From NCBI RefSeq assembly GCF_001909055.1, contig NZ_LVWI01000030.1, forward strand, positions 1 to 64,000: 64,000 nucleotides of DNA. Direction: 5' to 3'. The stretch is from Paenibacillus helianthi (lineage in GTDB: Bacteria; Bacillota; Bacilli; Paenibacillales; Paenibacillaceae). The notes below the pieces were generated by a model. It made no database searches. It was not told where the DNA came from and was given only the letters and a program-made list of their open reading frames with translations. The translations under genes were made by a program, and so were the position numbers. Positions within the stretch are counted from its first letter, which is position 1. The number at the start of each line of letters is the position of its first letter. This document shows, piece by piece, positions 42,901 to 52,748 of the stretch.

Positions 42901-43646
42901 AAAAACGGGGTCTTCCACATTTACTGCGGTTATTATTTGTTTTTTTGTGCATGAACATCATTTGGTACATGGCCTATCTGCTGATGAATCACCCGATTCT
43001 CCCCAGCCCCGGAGCAGTCTATGAAGCCATGTTCCACCTGGGAGCCAGGGATGTAGCGCTGAATGTCGGGTACAGTCTGCTGCGCATCTTCGAAGGTGTG
43101 CTCCTGGCGCTGCTGATCGGCCTGCTGATTGGTCTCTTGATGGGCCGCTCACAGCTGTGGAACCGGCTGCTGGACCCGGTGGTTTACCTGACTTATCCAA
43201 TTCCCAAAATTGCTCTCCTGCCGGTGGTCATGCTGTTCTTCGGTCTTGGCGAAATCTCCAAGGTGCTGATGATCATGCTGATCCTGCTGTTCCAGGTCAT
43301 CATCTCCGTGCGTGACGGTGTCAAGGCGATCCCCGAAAGCACTTATGATGTCTTGACCAGCATCGGCGCAAGCACAGGACAGAAATTCTGGAATGTGACG
43401 CTGCCCGGCGCACTGTCGGTCATTCTCAGCACGATCCGGATCTCGCTTGGAACAGCGATTTCCGTCCTGTTTTTTACCGAAATTTACGGGACGGAACACG
43501 GCATGGGCTTCTTTATCATGGATGCCTGGCTGCGGCTGGATTATCCGGAGATGTACGCAGGTATTATGCTGTTCAGCCTGGTCGGCTTTGTGCTGTTCCT
43601 GCTGGTGGACGTTCTGGATTACAAGTTTATGAAATGGCGGCGTTGA
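42894..43646 (+). CDS. ABC transporter permease, NitT/TauT type
   Basis: 250 residues with about six membrane helices and the BPD_transp_1 EAA-like loop (ESTYDVLTSIGASTGQKFWN). It overlaps the ATPase gene by seven bases and is followed by a terminator, completing a three-gene importer: binding protein, ATPase, permease. Confidence 0.92.
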   Translation: MVKKRGLPHLLRLLFVFLCMNIIWYMAYLLMNHPILPSPGAVYEAMFHLGARDVALNVGYSLLRIFEGVLLALLIGLLIGLLMGRSQLWNRLLDPVVYLTYPIPKIALLPVVMLFFGLGEISKVLMIMLILLFQVIISVRDGVKAIPESTYDVLTSIGASTGQKFWNVTLPGALSVILSTIRISLGTAISVLFFTEIYGTEHGMGFFIMDAWLRLDYPEMYAGIMLFSLVGFVLFLLVDVLDYKFMKWRR

Positions 43647-43652
43647 AGAAGG

Positions 43653-43676
43653 CGGCTCAGAGATGAGCCGTTTTTT
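43653..43676 (+). terminator. Terminator of the ABC operon
   Basis: CGGCTC-AGAGAT-GAGCCG followed by six Ts. Confidence 0.9.
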
Positions 43677-43770
43677 GCTTGGCACAAATATCGTCCAGTC
43701 TATCCCCAAAAGCAAATAAGTTCTTCACAACTTTAGGATATGCTGTATACATAAGAAGGAGGGAAACGAA

Positions 43771-44022
43771 ATGAAAAAAATCGGGTTAGGCATTATCGCA
43801 TTAGTATTGGTTATGGGAATCGGCACGAGCGTGTATGCGGCAAGCAATGACGATGGACAAAGCTGGTTTGAAAACATGCTGCCATTTGCAAAGCAGATGC
43901 ATCCTGATCTGACCGACAGTCAGGTTAAAGATATGGTGAACCATTGCCGAAGCGGGCAAGGGACTAACACGAGCGGTATGATGGACCGTACATCCGGACG
44001 CGGCGGTATGATGAATTTCTGA
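43771..44022 (+). CDS. Small secreted protein, Met/Cys-rich tail
   Basis: 83 residues with a signal peptide (to about residue 24, VYAAS), then a short mature part containing HPDLTDSQVKDMVNHC and ending GMMDRTSGRGGMMNF. The Met and His/Cys residues could bind a metal such as copper, but this is speculation. AAGGAGG precedes the ATG. It lies before a two-component system and may be part of its signal or its target. Confidence 0.7.
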   Translation: MKKIGLGIIALVLVMGIGTSVYAASNDDGQSWFENMLPFAKQMHPDLTDSQVKDMVNHCRSGQGTNTSGMMDRTSGRGGMMNF

Positions 44023-44041
44023 TGATAAAAAAATGAAGATG

Positions 44042-44076
44042 GACCTCCGGCCCCGTAAGGGCGGGGTCTGTCTTTT
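44042..44076 (+). terminator. Probable terminator
   Basis: GACCTCCGGCCC...GGGCGGGGTC pairs with a mismatch and is followed by a T run. Confidence 0.5.
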
Positions 44077-44098
44077 TATATAGAAGGGACGGTCGTCT

Positions 44099-44806
44099 AT
44101 GAATACTTCAACCATTCTGCTTGTGGATGATGAGACGGATATTCTTGAGGTCATTAGGGCCTATCTGGAGAAGAGCAATTATATAGTATACGAAGCCGAG
44201 AACGGTACCCGTGCGCTGCAGCTTTTTGAACGTGTGAAGCCTGATCTGGTGGTTCTTGATCTTATGCTGCCGGATATATCCGGTGAAGAGATCTGCCGCA
44301 TGATCCGCAGCAGCTCAAGCACTCCCATTCTTATGCTTACCGCGAAAAGCAGTGAGGATGATCTGGTGGACGGTCTGCTGAGAGGTGCGGATGACTACAT
44401 GACCAAGCCCTTCAGTCCGCGTGAACTGCTGGCACGGATAACCAGCCTGCTCAGGAGAGCACATCCCCCACAGAATCAGATGCAAGGCAGTGCTCTGAAC
44501 TTTGGAGGGGGCGGCCTCTCCATTGATGCTGAACGGCATGAGGTTAAAGTGGACGGTGTACTTGCCATGTTAACTCCTCTTGAATTCAAGCTGCTGGAGT
44601 GTCTAACAAGGAGCCCCAAGCGGGCCTTCAGCCGTTACGAGCTGGTTAATCTGATCCAGGGGGATGATTTCGACGGTTTTGAACGGACTATTGATGTGCA
44701 TATCAAGAATCTGCGGCAAAAAATCGGCGATGATTCCAGGCGTCCCCGCTATATTGCGACTGTATTCGGCGTCGGCTATAAATTTTTGGTGAACCGGGAT
44801 GAATAA
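44099..44806 (+). CDS. OmpR-family response regulator
   Basis: 235 residues: receiver domain with acidic pair DD (10-11), phosphoacceptor Asp54 and Lys of MTKPF, then a winged-helix output domain ending RPRYIATVFGVGYKF. It works with the histidine kinase whose gene overlaps its end by eight bases. Signal and target genes are unknown; the small secreted protein upstream is a candidate. Confidence 0.94.
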   Translation: MNTSTILLVDDETDILEVIRAYLEKSNYIVYEAENGTRALQLFERVKPDLVVLDLMLPDISGEEICRMIRSSSSTPILMLTAKSSEDDLVDGLLRGADDYMTKPFSPRELLARITSLLRRAHPPQNQMQGSALNFGGGGLSIDAERHEVKVDGVLAMLTPLEFKLLECLTRSPKRAFSRYELVNLIQGDDFDGFERTIDVHIKNLRQKIGDDSRRPRYIATVFGVGYKFLVNRDE

Positions 44807-46133
44807 AAGCGGATTACGGACCAAACTCCTGTTATCCCATTTAGGTGTGGCCTTATGCTCTTTGCTAATCATTATGTTTCTGGTTAACCTGGTCATGAGC
44901 TTCTCCTTCGGAAGGTATGTGGAGGCGCGGCAGCGCGCGGAGGCAGGATTCCTTCTGGCTGATCTGGAGCAAGCCTATGATTCCTCAAATTCCTGGAGTA
45001 TGGATACGTTAATGTCGTTGTCTCATCAGGCCATGCTGCGGGATTATTCTATTCGCCTCTATGATGCGGCCGGGAAACTCATCTGGGATACAGGGAATAT
45101 GGGGATGTCGGCGGTTGCTTCAGATGAGGCTGCCAGCCGTTATTCGGTGATGGGCAACGGAGCGAATGTGGGTACACTCGAAATTCAGGGGAATGGCGGA
45201 GCAGAGCAGATGCAGAACCGTGACTTTTTGCAGATGTTCAATCGGCTGTCATGGGGTGCGCTGCTGCTGGTGCTTGGCGGAGCCTATCTGTACAGCAGAT
45301 ACATGGCCAAGGATCTAAGCCGGCCACTCGTGCGCATCAAGGGAATTGCGGTACGGATGAGAGAAGGAGATTTGACGGAAAGAGTTACCCTGCCTGCCAG
45401 TAGACAGACGGAAATTGATGAGGTTGGACAGGCACTTAATTATCTCGCGGATACGCTGCAGCAGCAAGAAAAGCTCCGGAAGAATCTCACAGCCGATGTG
45501 GCCCATGAGTTGCGTACCCCTTTGACCACTGTCCAGAGCTATATTGAGGCTTTTCAGGATGGAGTGTGGGAAGCCACGCCTGAGAGGCTCCAGATCTGTC
45601 ATGGACAAATCCTGCGGCTGGTGCAGCTTATTGATGATTTGGAAAAGCTGAATGCTGCCGAGAACCCGATGCTTCAGCTGCGGTCTGAGCGCCTGTGCCT
45701 GAATGACGTGCTCCGGGATTCAGTTCATTCCGTTGCGGGCAGACCGGAGCTGGACCAGGTAGTCTTGACGCTGAAGGAGGAGACGGAGCACTGGGTCAGT
45801 GGTGACTATGAACGGCTGGTGCAGGTATTCGTCAACTTGTTGAATAACGCGCTGAAATTTACCAAAGAGGGTCAAATAGAAATCACCTTTTTGGAGAATC
45901 CCTCCGAGGTCATAGTAAGTATTGCCGATACGGGGGCAGGAATCGCTGAGGATGAGCTGCCTTACATTTTTGAACGATTTTACCGGGGAGAGAAATCACG
46001 CAGCCGTAAAACCGGGGGAGCAGGGATTGGACTTGCCATTGTAAAAGCAATTGTCGAAGCTCATGGAGGACAAATAACCGTATCCAGCACTTTGGGTTCA
46101 GGCACGGAATTCAATGTTCATCTGCCTAGATAA
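44799..46133 (+). CDS. Sensor histidine kinase
   Basis: 444 residues. Two membrane helices (about 12-36 and 150-167) flank an extracytoplasmic sensor, then HAMP, HisKA with VAHELRTPLTT (phospho-His), and an HATPase domain with N box NLLNNALKF, G1 DTGAGI and G2 GGAGIGLAIVK. Partner of the OmpR-type regulator, translationally coupled to it. No signal can be inferred. Confidence 0.94.
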   Translation: MNKSGLRTKLLLSHLGVALCSLLIIMFLVNLVMSFSFGRYVEARQRAEAGFLLADLEQAYDSSNSWSMDTLMSLSHQAMLRDYSIRLYDAAGKLIWDTGNMGMSAVASDEAASRYSVMGNGANVGTLEIQGNGGAEQMQNRDFLQMFNRLSWGALLLVLGGAYLYSRYMAKDLSRPLVRIKGIAVRMREGDLTERVTLPASRQTEIDEVGQALNYLADTLQQQEKLRKNLTADVAHELRTPLTTVQSYIEAFQDGVWEATPERLQICHGQILRLVQLIDDLEKLNAAENPMLQLRSERLCLNDVLRDSVHSVAGRPELDQVVLTLKEETEHWVSGDYERLVQVFVNLLNNALKFTKEGQIEITFLENPSEVIVSIADTGAGIAEDELPYIFERFYRGEKSRSRKTGGAGIGLAIVKAIVEAHGGQITVSSTLGSGTEFNVHLPR

Positions 46134-46169
46134 ATATCCTTTGACGATGCTTCATCTGTTGTGCCGCAA

Positions 46170-46212
46170 CGCAGGCCTCACTATCGATAAGACAGATGGG
46201 GTCTTTTTTTTT
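46170..46212 (+). terminator. Possible terminator after the kinase gene
   Basis: An imperfect inverted repeat around CTATC-GATAA-GACAG is followed by a run of eight or more Ts. Stem quality is moderate. Confidence 0.45.
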
Positions 46213-46316
46213 GCATAAGGCTGTAATTTCCTGTCGTAAATAAAATATGGAAAAAATATGCACATATCCTTATACTTAGATAGAATAATGGAAGCATATT
46301 GAGGAGGATGAATTTT

Positions 46317-48692
46317 TTGGATAGACATGCAAGTAAACCGTACAGTACACCCTTCATTCATCAAACAGTCAAAACCGCACTGATTACTACAGTAGCCCTC
46401 GCTCTGTTGTTGCCCGGGGGACTTGCCGCAGCGGATTCAAGCCATACTACCGTTTCAGTGCCAATGGTTACGGAAGCTCAAAGACAAGCCGCAGTAGCCC
46501 CGGATCCTTCCAAAGCCAAGATTACGGAGGATCAGGCTGTTGCCAAACTGAGAGAGCTGTTTCCCGTTCTGAAGGATGCAACCGTATCCAATGTCCGTTT
46601 CGGGGGCGACGGGTCCCTGCCAGCCAGCGGCAATCAAATGATGTGGAATATTTCGTGGAGTTATGAGATCGGCAACTCGGGATATGGTTTTTCGAGTCAA
46701 GTGGATGCGATCACAGGTGACTTGATTAACACGTACCTGCCGTTTCCTTTTTTGAAAGAAGATGCTTATTACCCGCCTAAACTAACGCGTGATGAGGCAT
46801 TGGGGCAAGCGCAGAAGTTTATTGCCAAAGCGGCGCCTTCCCTGGGTACAGGTGACATTCAGCTACAGGATAATGAGTCTATGAATGGGGCGGGGAGCAG
46901 CCTGTTCGGAGCCGTTCAATATAATTTCTCCTTCAAGCTTCTCAAAAACGGCTTGCCTACAGCTTCGGATCGGCTCTGGGTTACGGTCGACGGCAATGGC
47001 AATGTCACTCAGTTTAACAAGCCGTCCCCCGGACTGGCGTACCCATCGGCCAAACCTGCCGTTTCTATGGAATCGGCGCAGAAGAAGTATACGGACAGCT
47101 TTGCCTTGGGGCTCTATTATATTCCGGTTTACAAGGATGGTATTGTGGAGCGATGGGTATTGGGCTGGCGTCCGCAGGAACAGTCGCTGTATTCAATAGA
47201 TGCCCAGACCGGTAAGAGAACAGACAACGAAGGCACAGAAGTCTCCTCTTTACCGGTAACCTATGAGGCTGTGCCTCAGACTAAGGAGCGATTCCAGGCG
47301 ATCAGTACCGGTAAGGAGCTTACCGCCGCGGAAGCTGCAAAGCTTGTACAGCAGATAATGCCGATTCCGGCAGGACGCAAGCTTAACGACCAAATGCAGG
47401 GTAATGTCTACCCGAATACGAAGCAAAAGGTCTGGCGGTTGTCCTGGCGTGAGAACAGCAGCGCACCCATGGCTGGATTTACACCTACCTCTTACGCTGA
47501 GGTGGATGCAGTAACCGGCCAAATCTACCAATTCCAGCTGGAGCAATTTACCGGCAACACGAATGTGAAGCCGCAGCCTGCGCCTGCCGGAGGAAAGAAG
47601 CTGTCTCAGGCTGAAGCCAAGCAGCAAGCCATAACACTTGTCAATCGTTTGTACGATCAGGCCAGCAGCGTTCTCAAGCTGGAAGAGCATGGCGGGACGT
47701 GGGGTGTGCTTCCGGATGGCAAAGGCTTCCGTTTTCAATTTGTCCGTTATTACAAGAACACCCCTTTAAGCGACTCAGGTATTACGCTGGTCATGGATAT
47801 GTACGGCAGACTCGAAAGCTATTCCGCAATGAGCCGCAATGATCTCGTAACGATAAAGGAGCAGCCCGCCCCGGCTATATCCCAAAGCGAGGCGCTGAAA
47901 AGCTATAAGGACCGGTATGTCCTGAAGCTTCAATATAGCCGTATAGGTGGAATGTACACCAACAATGTCTATGTAGAACCGCAGGTTAAGCTCGTCTACA
48001 GTCCACTGCCGGTCAATGAACAAGATCAATACTCCATCCTGGATGCCTCCACGGGTAAATGGGTGCAGGTTAACACCTATTATGGCCAGAATATAGCGGC
48101 GTCTGCGGCAGTTGACCTCAAGGGCCATCCAGCGGAAAAAGCATTAACCGAATTGGTGAAGTATGGTGTACTTATCCCGGATGCAGACGGTAAAATAAAT
48201 CCGGATCAGGAAATCACCGTAGGAGATTGGTTTAACTTCATCGCCAAAGCTTCAAATCCAAACTATTCAGGATATTCGAATGCAACAGAGCCCAAGGCCG
48301 TTGCCGGTGTAAGCCCGGACAATGAGTATTATTCGGCTGTAAGCTTTGCTGTGAACTACGGCTGGATCAGCAGGGAAACTGTGCTGCAGCCTGACAATAA
48401 GCTGAGCCGCGAACAGCTCGCTGTGCTGCTGGCCTCCTTTTTGAGATACAATAAACTCTCTTCGTTCCTGGTAAATGATACCGCTGTGACCAGCCTTAGT
48501 GACAGTGCTGCTATTAAGGAAAAAGGTGCGGTGGCGCTCGTTGTGAAGCTGGGGTTATTACAGGGAGACAACGGAAAATTCAATCCGCAAAAAAACGTAA
48601 CCAAAGCCGACATCGCCACCGTGTTGATGAAGCTTGTAGAACTGCAAGGCAGAGTAGACCAGGGGATCGGCCAGAACATTCGCCAGTACTAG
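46317..48692 (+). CDS. Exported YcdB-type protein with SLH domains
   Basis: 791 residues from TTG 46317, placed nine bases after AGGAGG (frames from 46299 overlap the ribosome site). Signal peptide to about residue 40 (GGLAAADSS). The body holds two PepSY-like YcdB/YcdC repeats, seen as ISWSYEIGNSGYGFSSQVDAI and a later RLSWRENSSAPMAGFTPTSY; the last ~170 residues are SLH-type, as in PEKALTELVKYGVLIPD. Surface protein of unknown function, possibly a protease-associated or wall-binding factor. Transcribed alone. Confidence 0.82.
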   Translation: MDRHASKPYSTPFIHQTVKTALITTVALALLLPGGLAAADSSHTTVSVPMVTEAQRQAAVAPDPSKAKITEDQAVAKLRELFPVLKDATVSNVRFGGDGSLPASGNQMMWNISWSYEIGNSGYGFSSQVDAITGDLINTYLPFPFLKEDAYYPPKLTRDEALGQAQKFIAKAAPSLGTGDIQLQDNESMNGAGSSLFGAVQYNFSFKLLKNGLPTASDRLWVTVDGNGNVTQFNKPSPGLAYPSAKPAVSMESAQKKYTDSFALGLYYIPVYKDGIVERWVLGWRPQEQSLYSIDAQTGKRTDNEGTEVSSLPVTYEAVPQTKERFQAISTGKELTAAEAAKLVQQIMPIPAGRKLNDQMQGNVYPNTKQKVWRLSWRENSSAPMAGFTPTSYAEVDAVTGQIYQFQLEQFTGNTNVKPQPAPAGGKKLSQAEAKQQAITLVNRLYDQASSVLKLEEHGGTWGVLPDGKGFRFQFVRYYKNTPLSDSGITLVMDMYGRLESYSAMSRNDLVTIKEQPAPAISQSEALKSYKDRYVLKLQYSRIGGMYTNNVYVEPQVKLVYSPLPVNEQDQYSILDASTGKWVQVNTYYGQNIAASAAVDLKGHPAEKALTELVKYGVLIPDADGKINPDQEITVGDWFNFIAKASNPNYSGYSNATEPKAVAGVSPDNEYYSAVSFAVNYGWISRETVLQPDNKLSREQLAVLLASFLRYNKLSSFLVNDTAVTSLSDSAAIKEKGAVALVVKLGLLQGDNGKFNPQKNVTKADIATVLMKLVELQGRVDQGIGQNIRQY

Positions 48693-48773
48693 CTTTATCT
48701 GCAGGCATAGCCAGGATGGATATAGCTTATTTAATGGTCCATGAAGTGCTGAATCTGCAAATGGAAACACAAC

Positions 48774-48812
48774 AAAGCCTGCTCCCCGCCTGATGGCGGG
48801 ATGCAGGCTTTT
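48774..48812. terminator. Bidirectional terminator between convergent genes
   Basis: AAAGCCTGC-(T)CCCGCC-TGAT-GGCGGG-(A)-GCAGGCTTTT forms a long stem with A and T runs on the two sides, between the YcdB gene and terC. Confidence 0.92.
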
Positions 48813-48839
48813 GTGTGTTTGGCTATACAGCCGATGTTT

Positions 48840-49667
48840 TTATTTACCAAGCTGTTTATCCACTTCACGAACCGGGTTTTCGCCTACGTTCTCTTCAATC
48901 TTGTGACTGCTCATGAACCAGCCGGTGGCTGCAATAATTACGAGCACTACATAGAAGGTTGCCTTCCACCAGGTGCTGTGGGCGAAATCTTCGGACAGCA
49001 CACCCAGCGAAGGATGGGCCAGAGTGATGACGGCCAGCTTGACGCCGACCCAGCCGACAATAAAGAATGCGGCAACTTCGAGACCCGGACGGGAGTGGAG
49101 CAGCTTGACGAAGAAGGAGGCTGCAAACCGCATAATGACCAATCCGATGAATCCACCTGCGAAGATGACAAGGAACTGTCCACCGTCAAGACCCCCGATA
49201 TTGCTGAGTCCGCTTGGCGGAAGCGCAACGGCAAGCGCAACAGCCGCCAGGATAGAGTCAACGGCAAAGGCAATATCTGCCACTTCGACCTTTAGTACAG
49301 TAAACCAGAAGCTGGACTTCTTCTTTTCAACGGCTTTCTCACTGCCGCTTTCGGCAGCCTCATCGGTAACGGGCTTCTTGAACAGCACTTTTCGGAAGAT
49401 GTGGTTACCGGCAATGAACAGCAGATAGATCGCGCCAATGGCTTGTACCTGCCAGATGTCCACCAGATAAGAGATAACAAAAAGCGAACCAAATCGGAAC
49501 ACAAACGCCCCGGCCAACCCATAGAACAATGCTTTTTTACGTTCCTCATCAGGAAGATGTTTAACCATGATTGCCAGTACCAGTGCGTTATCTGCGGCGA
49601 GCAACCCTTCCAGTGCTACGAGAACGAGCAATACCCATCCGTATTCTAATAATAATCCCCAATCCAT
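48840..49667 (-). CDS. TerC-family membrane protein (manganese exporter type)
   Basis: 275 residues with about seven to nine membrane helices and the acidic motifs EGLLAADNALVLA and EVADIAFAVDSILAA typical of TerC/Alx. In Bacillales, TerC-family proteins (for example MeeF/MeeY) export manganese and protect exoenzyme metalation. GGAGGAAG precedes the ATG. The gene is preceded by a yybP-ykoY riboswitch, which supports a manganese role. Confidence 0.93.
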   Translation of the reverse strand: MDWGLLLEYGWVLLVLVALEGLLAADNALVLAIMVKHLPDEERKKALFYGLAGAFVFRFGSLFVISYLVDIWQVQAIGAIYLLFIAGNHIFRKVLFKKPVTDEAAESGSEKAVEKKKSSFWFTVLKVEVADIAFAVDSILAAVALAVALPPSGLSNIGGLDGGQFLVIFAGGFIGLVIMRFAASFFVKLLHSRPGLEVAAFFIVGWVGVKLAVITLAHPSLGVLSEDFAHSTWWKATFYVVLVIIAATGWFMSSHKIEENVGENPVREVDKQLGK

Positions 49668-49748
49668 TGCTGCTTCCTCCTCATTTGGATGTAAGTACCA
49701 CCATTAAATCCCTGGGGTACCATTATTTTTACCAAAACTATATAAAAA

Positions 49749-49897
49749 AGACCTTTACCAAGCAGATCAGCCTTTGGAATAAAGGACTAACCTGATTGGT
49801 AAAGGTCTCGCTAACAATAGTTCATTGCCGATAAAACCGGAGAACATCCTCACGTTCTCGTATTGACGATTTTATCTAACAGCTACTCCCCTTTACG
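49749..49897 (-). ncRNA. yybP-ykoY manganese riboswitch with terminator, upstream of terC
   Basis: On the minus strand the aptamer begins AAAGGGGAGTAGCTGTTAGA and ends in TTGTTAGCGAGACCTTTACC, the conserved yybP-ykoY consensus. The 3' part GACCTTTACCAA pairs with TTGGTAAAGGTC (49749-49806), then TTTTTT follows, an intrinsic terminator. Mn(II) binding should prevent the terminator and switch on terC. The terC start is 80 bases downstream. Confidence 0.92.
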
Positions 49898-50166
49898 GGA
49901 TATATTAAATTTTATTGGTTACGTGTGTGACTTAAAAGTATCATATATGACTTGAGAGCCATTGTCAATGCCTGTGAGAATAAATATCAATAGATAACGA
50001 CTAGAATGGAAACGGAAACATGATATATGTAGGTTAGATAAACTAACATATGATATGGCGAAACTGCAAACAAAAGGAAAATGAGGGCTTTTTAAGCCTA
50101 AACCTAATTGACGATGTATTGGAATGAAAATATGATGAGACTAATTAAAGCGGTCAGACGATTTGT

Positions 50167-50183
50167 TGTTAGGTAATATAACA
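50167..50183 (+). promoter_or_regulatory. GlnR box upstream of nifB
   Basis: TGTTAGGTAATATAACA fits the GlnR/TnrA consensus TGTNAN7TNACA at every position. It lies upstream of the likely promoter, where GlnR activates Paenibacillus nif operons under nitrogen limitation. Confidence 0.9.
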
Positions 50184-50192
50184 TTAATTCAT

Positions 50193-50219
50193 TTGGCTCT
50201 GCCAGATAAACTCTATTAG
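50193..50219 (+). promoter_or_regulatory. Possible sigma-A promoter of the nif operon
   Basis: TTGGCT (50193-50198) and TATTAG (50214-50219) with 15-base spacing, weak as expected for an activated promoter. No sigma-54 element (TGGCAC-N5-TTGC) is present. The assignment is tentative. Confidence 0.4.
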
Positions 50220-50222
50220 AAA

Positions 50223-50355
50223 TTAAGCAAATGCTTACGAAGCGAGTTTTACTGCGAAGTTGATTCAAAGAAGTAGGGCTCCGTAAAACTTAAGCAAATG
50301 CTTACGAAGCGAGTTTTACTCGATGACACATCAGGGAAGTCAATGCTCGTAAAAC
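50223..50355 (+). repeat. Tandem 67-bp repeat with hairpins in the nifB leader
   Basis: A 31-bp block (TTAAGCAAATGCTTACGAAG then CGAGTTTTACT) occurs identically at 50223-50253 and 50290-50320. Each is followed by a different 28-29-bp segment and by GTAAAAC (50283-50289, 50349-50355), which pairs with the GTTTTAC of its block. Each block also contains the palindrome TAAGCAAATGCTTA. The second unit ends at the nifB ribosome site. Confidence 0.9.
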
Positions 50356-50371
50356 TTTTAGGAGGTGGGAA

Positions 50372-51742
50372 ATGATGCAGCCGTCGTCGTGTATATCAAG
50401 TGCAGCAGAGGAGGAGCTCAGCCGCCACCCTTGCTACAGCGAGGAAGCCCATCGGTATTATGCCAGGATGCACATCCCGGTAGCTCCCGCCTGCAACATC
50501 CAGTGCCATTACTGCAACCGCAAGTTTGACTGCGTGAATGAGAGCAGGCCTGGAGTGGTCAGTGAGGTGCTTACCCCGGAGCAGGCAGAACGTAAAGTGA
50601 GAGGGGTGGCTGCTCAGCTCATGCAGCTTTCGGTAGTCGGCATTGCCGGTCCCGGCGATCCGCTGGCGAATCCTGAGCAGACGTTCGATACGTTCGCCCG
50701 GGTTAAGGAATACGTGCCGGATGTATCTCTGTGCCTCAGCACCAACGGATTGACGCTTTACCGGCATATCGATGAGATTATGGAGCTTGGTATCCGCCAT
50801 GTCACCATCACCATCAATGCCATTGATCCTGAGGTCGCTGAAGAGATTTACCCTTGGGTGTTCGACGAAGGTGTGCGCTACGAAGGAAGAGCGGCAGCGG
50901 AGCTGCTGATCAGCCGCCAGCTGCTCGGTCTTGAAATGCTGGCAAAGCTGGGGATTCTCGTCAAGGTCAATTCCATTATGATTCCAGGGGTCAACGACCA
51001 TCATTTACCCGCAGTGTCCAAAAGAGTAAAAGAGCTCGGGGCTACACTACACAACGTCACACCGCTTATTATCGCACCAGGCAGCCAGTACGAGCTGGAC
51101 GGCCGCAAAGCGCCCCGTCCGAAGGAACTGCACAATCTGCAGGAACTCCTTGGCCGCGACGGCATGAAAGTGATGCGCCACTGCCGGCAATGCCGGGCTG
51201 ACGCTATCGGGCTGCTGGGCCAGGACCGGAATCAGGATTTCCCTCTTGAAGGGATGGAGGCTGACCCGGTGATCAACCAGGAGGCCAGAGCGTTATTCCA
51301 AGGTGAGCTTGATGCGAAGATCCGCGAGCGGGTCCAGGCCAAACAGGCCAGATGGCTGCAGGAGAATGCCTCGAAGGTAAGGGTCGCGGTAGCTACCCGG
51401 GGCGGCGACAAGGTCAATCAGCATTTCGGGCATGCGACAGAATTCATGGTATACGATACCGATGGAGCGGATGTACAGCTGCTCGGTGTCCGCAAGATAC
51501 AGGCTTATTGCCAAGGCAAAGCAGACTGCAACGGTGATAAAGCCGCCACGCTGCAAGAAATCATATCCATTCTAAGTGATTGCCGCATTCTTCTCTGCTC
51601 CGGCATCGGGGATGGCCCGCGTGCCAGCCTGAACAAAACCGGAGTCTTGCCTCTCGTCCGTAAAGGTGGAATACAGGAAGCGATTCTCGAAAGTGTGAAG
51701 TACAGCTCTTATTTTGAAAAACTAAACATTTCGAAGGGATGA
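50372..51742 (+). CDS. nifB: NifB, FeMo-cofactor precursor (NifB-co) synthase
   Basis: Radical SAM enzyme that joins two 4Fe-4S clusters, inserts the carbide and makes NifB-co, the 8Fe-9S-C core of FeMo-co. 456 residues: the SAM motif CNIQCHYC (Cys41, 45, 48) and CLSTNG, VNSIMIPGVND; the C-terminal part (about 325-440) is a NifX-like domain (VAVATRGGDKVNQHFGHATE), as in the fused NifB of many diazotrophs. AGGAGGTG precedes ATG 50372/50375. First gene of the nif operon, nifH follows six bases after it. Confidence 0.96.
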   Translation: MMQPSSCISSAAEEELSRHPCYSEEAHRYYARMHIPVAPACNIQCHYCNRKFDCVNESRPGVVSEVLTPEQAERKVRGVAAQLMQLSVVGIAGPGDPLANPEQTFDTFARVKEYVPDVSLCLSTNGLTLYRHIDEIMELGIRHVTITINAIDPEVAEEIYPWVFDEGVRYEGRAAAELLISRQLLGLEMLAKLGILVKVNSIMIPGVNDHHLPAVSKRVKELGATLHNVTPLIIAPGSQYELDGRKAPRPKELHNLQELLGRDGMKVMRHCRQCRADAIGLLGQDRNQDFPLEGMEADPVINQEARALFQGELDAKIRERVQAKQARWLQENASKVRVAVATRGGDKVNQHFGHATEFMVYDTDGADVQLLGVRKIQAYCQGKADCNGDKAATLQEIISILSDCRILLCSGIGDGPRASLNKTGVLPLVRKGGIQEAILESVKYSSYFEKLNISKG

Positions 51743-51745
51743 TGA

Positions 51746-52615
<870 letters not shown>

Positions 52616-52640
52616 GACTGCCCAAGCCGTGATTACCCAG

Positions 52641-52681
52641 TCATCCGGTGAACGGAGTGGAGAGACGTCTTCACCGGATGA
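52641..52681 (+). promoter_or_regulatory. Stable stem-loop between nifH and nifD
   Basis: TCATCCGGTGAA pairs perfectly with TTCACCGGATGA (12 bp). Two smaller hairpins follow (GTGGC-TAAT-GGCCAC and GCAGG...CCTGC). No T run, so it is likely an mRNA processing/stability element, not a terminator. Confidence 0.75.
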
Positions 52682-52748
52682 ACTTTCAGTGGCTAATGGC
52701 CACGCAGGCGGCTTAAGCGTCCTGCACCACGATAAGGAGGGGCAATAA

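Larger units (their letters stand above)
49898..50371. other. nif regulatory region between divergent terC and nifB
   Basis: No gene. Holds the terC riboswitch promoter at its left, an imperfect AT-rich palindrome (50021-50061), the GlnR box, a possible nifB promoter and a tandem repeat in the leader, listed separately. Confidence 0.8.

Noticed and set aside
50193..50219. Sigma-54 nif promoter
   Set aside because: TGGCTCTGCCAG lacks the TGGCAC-N5-TTGC pattern, and Paenibacillus nif operons are driven by sigma-A with GlnR.
50223..50355. CRISPR-like repeat-spacer-repeat in the nifB leader
   Set aside because: Only two repeat copies, the sequence between them has no CRISPR-like continuation, and no cas genes are in the window; it is better read as a paired leader element.
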